The position numbers and the translations under genes are program-made. A stretch of 64,000 bases of DNA from NCBI RefSeq assembly GCF_014212495.1, contig NZ_JACKZC010000013.1, forward strand, positions 1 through 64,000. The letters are read 5' to 3'. How positions within the stretch are numbered: the stretch's first letter is position 1; every line of letters begins with the position of its first letter. Positions 60,399 to 64,000 of this stretch are shown piece after piece. The notes beneath the pieces were generated by a model that saw only the letters and a list, made by a program, of their open reading frames with translations, was not told where the DNA came from and searched no databases. Source of the DNA: Pontibacter sp. Tf4. Its GTDB lineage: Bacteria > Bacteroidota > Bacteroidia > Cytophagales > Hymenobacteraceae.

Positions 60399-60863
60399 TT
60401 ATTTCGTATTTCTTGAGGAGCTGTGCAAGCGCACTATCTGCCATGTTCCATTATCCTTCTTTAAGGTGGAGGTGGCCACGCCTTTCTTTTTGATGGTACT
60501 TCCGTCCTTAGCCAATACGATCGTGTAGATGTAGGTTTCAGTGGCAAAGGCATAAGAGCCATCTACTTGCACGTCCACTTTATAGTCGCTGTAGTTAAAA
60601 GACTTAAATGCTTTTAGCTCAGGTGCCAGGTGATGATCGAGGTAATTGGCATACGTGCCTTCCACGCCCCCTGACTCGAATACTCTGGAGTCGGGTGCAA
60701 AGAGGTGCAGTGTTTTAGAAGCGTCCAAAGCCTCTACGGCCGCTTTGTAGTTGCTCAGTACCAGTTTTATCTGCTGGGCATCACTTTGAACTGTAGTTTG
60801 TGCGAACAGCTGTTGCAGGGAAAGCAGGCAAACTGCAAAAACAATGGATAAAAATTTCTTCAT
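60399..60863 (-). CDS. DUF4440/SnoaL-like exported protein
   Basis: 154 residues with a signal peptide ending SLQQLFAQ and an NTF2-like fold (IKLVLSNYKAAVEALDASKT, LFAPDSRVFESGGVEGTYAN, SDYKVDVQVDGSYAFATETY, VATSTLKKDNGTWQIVRLHS). Periplasmic. A metal-linked role is inferred only from the neighbourhood. Confidence 0.75.
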   Translation of the reverse strand: MKKFLSIVFAVCLLSLQQLFAQTTVQSDAQQIKLVLSNYKAAVEALDASKTLHLFAPDSRVFESGGVEGTYANYLDHHLAPELKAFKSFNYSDYKVDVQVDGSYAFATETYIYTIVLAKDGSTIKKKGVATSTLKKDNGTWQIVRLHSSSRNTK

Positions 60864-60974
60864 GTGGGATTTGTGCGAGGTTAAATAAAAATGATTTTAT
60901 AAGCAAAAGCGCTTCTAAGAGAAAATTAATGGCTTAAGAAGCGCCTTTGACTGATTTCCTTCTAAGATTGGAGC

Positions 60975-61688
60975 TTAATGATGATGTTCTTCCAGGAATT
61001 TTCCTTGGGGGCCGACACCTTCAATGTGCACGAGTTGCGCTCCGTAATGGCCGGCCATGGAGACAGCATACGCGGAGCCTGTTAATACAAGCGCAGCCAC
61101 AGCCACACTCCAGCGCTTGCCCTTGAATAAGAATTGGCTAAGCAGCTGTACAACCACGCCTACAGCTCCCAGATACACGGTCCATTCAGCATATAGGTCG
61201 TGCTGGTCGAGCACGAGCTGGGCATGGGCTGACAACCCGGACGTATGCGGGTGGTTATAGTTCGCAGCCAGGTAAGCCGTGCCAAATCCAATCAGGGTGG
61301 CAACGGTAGCAACCCAGTCTAATTCTTTGCGCAGGAACTTGATGTTAACCAATAGCACTGCCGCTGCTACCATCAGCAGCATGATCGGAAAGTGGACAAT
61401 GAGCGGATGGGTATTTGGAAAATCACTTAGCGAAGCATGCACTTCGCTTGGCGTGTGCTCATGGGCTTCCGTATGCTCACTGGCAGCTGGCACTGGCTGC
61501 TGTGCTACTATAGTATCACTAGCCGGATGCGATGCATGGGCTGCTGTATCGATAGTTACAACTTTTGCTGGCTCTGCTTTTTTCTTATCGTGCTTTTCGC
61601 CTCCGTGTGCCAGGACAGAAGAGGCAGCGAGTAAGGAGAAGGCCACTAGGCCGATAAAGGGTTTAAAAAAGGAATGTTTGCGTGTCAT
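60975..61688 (-). CDS. DUF2231-type membrane protein with His-rich N-terminus
   Basis: 237 residues: signal or first helix, a long His/Ala/Pro-rich linker (SEHTEAHEHTPSEVHASL), then four helices with the DUF2231 signatures NTHPLIVHFPIMLLMVAAAV and MAGHYGAQLVHIEGVG. Shorter paralogue-like protein at 23229. Probably electron transfer or metal handling in the membrane. Unproven. Confidence 0.75.
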   Translation of the reverse strand: MTRKHSFFKPFIGLVAFSLLAASSVLAHGGEKHDKKKAEPAKVVTIDTAAHASHPASDTIVAQQPVPAASEHTEAHEHTPSEVHASLSDFPNTHPLIVHFPIMLLMVAAAVLLVNIKFLRKELDWVATVATLIGFGTAYLAANYNHPHTSGLSAHAQLVLDQHDLYAEWTVYLGAVGVVVQLLSQFLFKGKRWSVAVAALVLTGSAYAVSMAGHYGAQLVHIEGVGPQGKFLEEHHH

Positions 61689-61721
61689 GGGTGAAATTAG
61701 AGTGTTTGATTGTTTAAAAGA

Positions 61722-62777
61722 TTATGGTTTGATGACAATGCCATTGGGCATGCGGCCAATGGCAAGTTCTTTTACCTTGGCATAGGTTGTTGCATCTAGC
61801 ACAGTCACGGTATTTGCACCCTGATTGGTGATATAGGCCAGGCTTTTGTCCGAACTGAAGGCAATGGCGTGCGCATCAGCGCCGGTTGCTACTTCTGCCT
61901 TTTTTATCCAACTAGCAGTGCCCCGTTGATAGGCCACTACTTTACCGTCCGTGGCGTTGCTTACCCATAGCTCCCTTGAATTCTCCTGGTAGGCCACATA
62001 CCCGGGCTTGAAGCCAAGTTCAAGTGTTTCTGTTACCGTTGTTGATGCTACATTTATGATACTGACTGTCTGCGCGCTTTCATTATCCACATACATGTTG
62101 CCATCGGTAGCCGGCCAAGCCCCTACTGGGTCTTTGCCCACCTGCAAGGTCTTTAACACCGTTTTGGATGAAGGGTCAATCACCGAGACGGATGCATCCC
62201 CGGTATTGGCAACAAAGGCTAAGGTGCCATCTGTAGCAAAGGTGACCTCAGAAGGGTCTTTACCTACGGTGATAACTGACTTGATAGACCAATCAGAGGT
62301 ATCAAATACAAGCACGGTACCTGAATTTTTGTTTTGCTGTCCGATCCATAGCTCATTCCCGGCAGCATTGAACGCTGCATTATGCGGCATACTGGGTAAA
62401 AGGAGCGTCTGCTCGACTAAGCCCGTTACTGCATCCAGAATAACTACCTTAAATGATTTGTCGCTTTCATCCATACCTCCATGCCCGCCGCTTAAATCAG
62501 TGGAAGTGATCGCAACAGCAAGTGTTGTTTTATCAGGACTTATCGAAATGTGGTGGGGCGCTACAGCATCCTGTAGTTTAATTGTTTCAGCCAATTGATT
62601 TTCGTTCAGTTTGATAACAGCAATCGTATTATCTAGCCCATTCACGACAAAAGCAGCCGGATAGGTTATGTTCAAGGGTGTCACCTGCTCCTCGTCGTGT
62701 ACCATGAGGTCATTACAACCTGTCAGGCTACCTACAAGTGCTAAGGCCCCAATAAATGATGTCCCAAATTTATGCAT
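61722..62777 (-). CDS. YncE-like beta-propeller lipoprotein
   Basis: 351 residues from ATG 62777 (MHKFGTSFIGALALVGSLTG then lipobox Cys). The upstream frame to 62813 lacks a signal. Seven propeller blades of the YVTN type (HHISISPDKTTLAVAI, HNAAFNAAGNELWIGQ, SEVTFATDGTLAFVAN, HAIAFSSDKSLAYITN). Periplasmic or surface-bound. It may be a scaffold or a surface sensor for the metal system. Confidence 0.8.
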   Translation of the reverse strand: MHKFGTSFIGALALVGSLTGCNDLMVHDEEQVTPLNITYPAAFVVNGLDNTIAVIKLNENQLAETIKLQDAVAPHHISISPDKTTLAVAITSTDLSGGHGGMDESDKSFKVVILDAVTGLVEQTLLLPSMPHNAAFNAAGNELWIGQQNKNSGTVLVFDTSDWSIKSVITVGKDPSEVTFATDGTLAFVANTGDASVSVIDPSSKTVLKTLQVGKDPVGAWPATDGNMYVDNESAQTVSIINVASTTVTETLELGFKPGYVAYQENSRELWVSNATDGKVVAYQRGTASWIKKAEVATGADAHAIAFSSDKSLAYITNQGANTVTVLDATTYAKVKELAIGRMPNGIVIKP

Positions 62778-62884
62778 GAGGTTATGAAGTTGATAGAGGC
62801 AGGTAGAACGCAAGCCCTGCTTACTGATTTGACTAAAGATGATAAGGAAGGGAGCACTTTTTAGTACTGCTCCCTTTCTTCATT

Positions 62885-63520
62885 TTAATTAAGAACCTCT
62901 TCGTTGCTACCGCACTTGAGCATTTTCTCGCCAAAGTATGGGTTGCGAATCTCTTCATTCGAGCTCAGCCAATAGGCTCCCTGGTCGTTGTTGGCCATCG
63001 GGCAGTGCTGGTAGTATAAGGTTTCATTCGCGGCACCAAATGCTTTGGTCAGGGCAAATGTAGCTTCAGATAGTAGTTCCAGTTGGGCACGTTGTGTTTC
63101 CAGGTCAGTAGCTCCAGCCATGGTAGAAGCAGCTTGCCTGACCTCACTTAGTTTTTCTTCAGCGAAAGTTTTCTGCTCACCTTGCAGTGCCGTTACATCT
63201 ACTTTCTCGGCTGCAGCTACTACGGCTTTGGCATCTGCCTGTGCCTGCTGCGCGCTAGAAGCAACCAGCTTGTCTTTTAATTTCAGGTAATTATTAACCA
63301 GGGTAGCAACCTGCTCTTTTACAGGGCTTGCTGCCGAAGTATAATCCGGCGTTTCAACAACCACTTTGCCTGAAGCCGGCGTGGTCTCACCGTGCGCCAT
63401 GCCTTCATGGCGTTCCATGTTTTCAGTTTCGGCAGTAGCAGTAGTATCCTGTTTTGCTTCAGTGCAAGAAGTAAATAGGAAAGTTGCCATAGCAGCGGTT
63501 ACAAAAGTCTTTTTCAGCAT
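62885..63520 (-). CDS. DUF3347 lipoprotein of cus-type operons
   Basis: 211 residues with lipobox ATFLFTSCTEAK, a His/Met-containing linker (MERHEGMAHG), the helical DUF3347 unit (VKEQVATLVNNYLKLKDKLV) and a C-terminal YYQHCPMANNDQGAYWLSSN with EEIRNPYFGEKMLKCG, whose His, Cys and Met residues fit a copper site. Third gene after the adaptor in the operon crossing the window ends. Confidence 0.85.
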   Translation of the reverse strand: MLKKTFVTAAMATFLFTSCTEAKQDTTATAETENMERHEGMAHGETTPASGKVVVETPDYTSAASPVKEQVATLVNNYLKLKDKLVASSAQQAQADAKAVVAAAEKVDVTALQGEQKTFAEEKLSEVRQAASTMAGATDLETQRAQLELLSEATFALTKAFGAANETLYYQHCPMANNDQGAYWLSSNEEIRNPYFGEKMLKCGSNEEVLN

Positions 63521-63546
63521 TGTTTTAAAAATTAGTTGATTGAGAT

Positions 63547-63672
63547 TTATTTAAATTGGTTTATTAGTGCGATGAGCACGATTAGAGTCACTGTACCAAT
63601 GACGAGCCAGCGTAGCCGCCTGCGCCACTTACCGGCTGGTTTTTCGTCGCCGGATTTGCAACATTCTTTCAT
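63547..63672 (-). CDS. 41-aa membrane protein with N-terminal CC motif
   Basis: Reverse-strand ATG 63672 reads MKECCKSGDEKPAGKWRRRL then one hydrophobic segment (RWLVIGTVTLIVLIALINQF) and stops at 63547. Small proteins of this kind, CC near the start followed by a charged stretch and one helix, occur between the adaptor and DUF3347 in Bacteroidota Cu operons. 12 bp after the adaptor stop. Confidence 0.65.
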   Translation of the reverse strand: MKECCKSGDEKPAGKWRRRLRWLVIGTVTLIVLIALINQFK

Positions 63673-63684
63673 ATCAGAAATTAA

Positions 63685-64000
63685 TTAGTGCTGATGGCCT
63701 GCCATCGGGTTAGCGCCTTTTTTGAGCACAAACTCACTATACAACAGGTAGGCACCGGATACGACGACCTTGTTATTTTCTTTTAAGCCGGAAAGTATAG
63801 CGACACTATCCGCACTTGTTTCCCCGATCGTCACCATTTGGGCCTTGAAGGTGTTCTTACCCGACTGCACCCACACATGGCTGCCGCTTTCATCACGAAT
63901 CACAGCATCTGTTGGCAAGGTAAGGGCAGATTTGTTCGGACTCGGAAGTATCACATTGGCTTGCATGCCCGGTAGGTATTGGTCATTTGGGTTTGGCAAT
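63685..64000 (-). CDS. CusB-type RND adaptor, C-terminal part (runs off right edge)
   Basis: About 105 residues from the window edge to the stop at 63685: LPGMQANVILPSPNKSALTL, VWVQSGKNTFKAQMVTIGET and VVVSGAYLLYSEFVLKKGAN, ending AGHQH. This is the membrane-proximal end of an RND adaptor. The expected upstream gene in such operons is tolC, which starts at the left edge of the window, which suggests the molecule is circular. Confidence 0.85.
   Translation of the reverse strand, partial: LPNPNDQYLPGMQANVILPSPNKSALTLPTDAVIRDESGSHVWVQSGKNTFKAQMVTIGETSADSVAILSGLKENNKVVVSGAYLLYSEFVLKKGANPMAGHQH

Overview
The gene families here (imelysin/HTTM/DUF4856 iron cluster, HYC_CC_PP and DUF6660 proteins, a CusA-TolC fusion, SusC-style TonB receptor, TAnnTTTG promoters) point to a Bacteroidota host, most likely a Cytophagales/Hymenobacteraceae (Pontibacter-like) bacterium. 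The window carries its own replicon: a 22-bp iteron array, a Rep_3-type initiator, ParA and a small ribbon-helix-helix partition protein at 36.3-40.0 kb. It is therefore best read as most of a plasmid. The minus-strand operon leaving the left edge (HYC_CC_PP, cusA in two pieces, tolC start) is completed in the expected order by the minus-strand genes entering from the right edge (adaptor C-terminus, 41-aa protein, DUF3347). I infer a circular molecule only slightly larger than 64 kb, opened inside the cus operon.

Layout. 1-4.3 kb: Cu/Ag efflux (split CusA, TolC start, HYC_CC_PP protein, a GDCCVxC-type Cys-rich protein with no clear start). 4.5-13.1 kb: defence island with an XRE regulator and perfect 34-bp palindrome, a two-gene SIR2 plus APAZ-MID-PIWI Argonaute operon, a Schlafen-like ATP-binding protein, then decayed fragments (MmeI-like methyltransferase, DUF1016 nuclease) and about 1.3 kb of repeat-rich non-coding DNA. 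14.2-19.4 kb: six same-strand genes, mostly lipoproteins or exported proteins, each bounded by an imperfect hairpin whose outer ends match integron attC R''/R' sites. This is a cassette array without a visible integrase (CALIN-like). It ends at a serine recombinase (19.9-20.5 kb) with a res-like site upstream.

21.1-33.8 kb: an exported DNA/RNA non-specific endonuclease, the iron-acquisition operon (DUF4856, imelysin, HTTM, TonB receptor, lipoprotein, DUF2231), a PQQ-type sugar dehydrogenase lipoprotein and a CDF metal transporter. 34.3-35.9 kb: two paralogous small STAS-like proteins. 35.9-40.0 kb: plasmid replication and partition.

40.4-64 kb: a dense metal-resistance region. One operon (DUF6660, CzcA-TolC fusion, CusB-type adaptor, YnfA, Fur/Zur-like repressor, DUF3703, Zn/Cd/Pb-type P-ATPase) is followed by a PepSY pseudogene. 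Next come a multicopper oxidase with metal-binding and CopB-like domains, a DUF305 lipoprotein whose signal peptide has been rewritten by a MITE, a CPH-type Cu P-ATPase, an HMA-AraC regulator, a His-rich protein, a four-helix Cu-storage protein, and minus-strand genes (DUF2231, beta-propeller lipoprotein, DUF3347) that belong to the cus operon crossing the window ends. Together they would oxidise, bind, store and export copper/silver and export zinc/cadmium/cobalt. No tRNA, rRNA, CRISPR array or intact transposase gene was seen.
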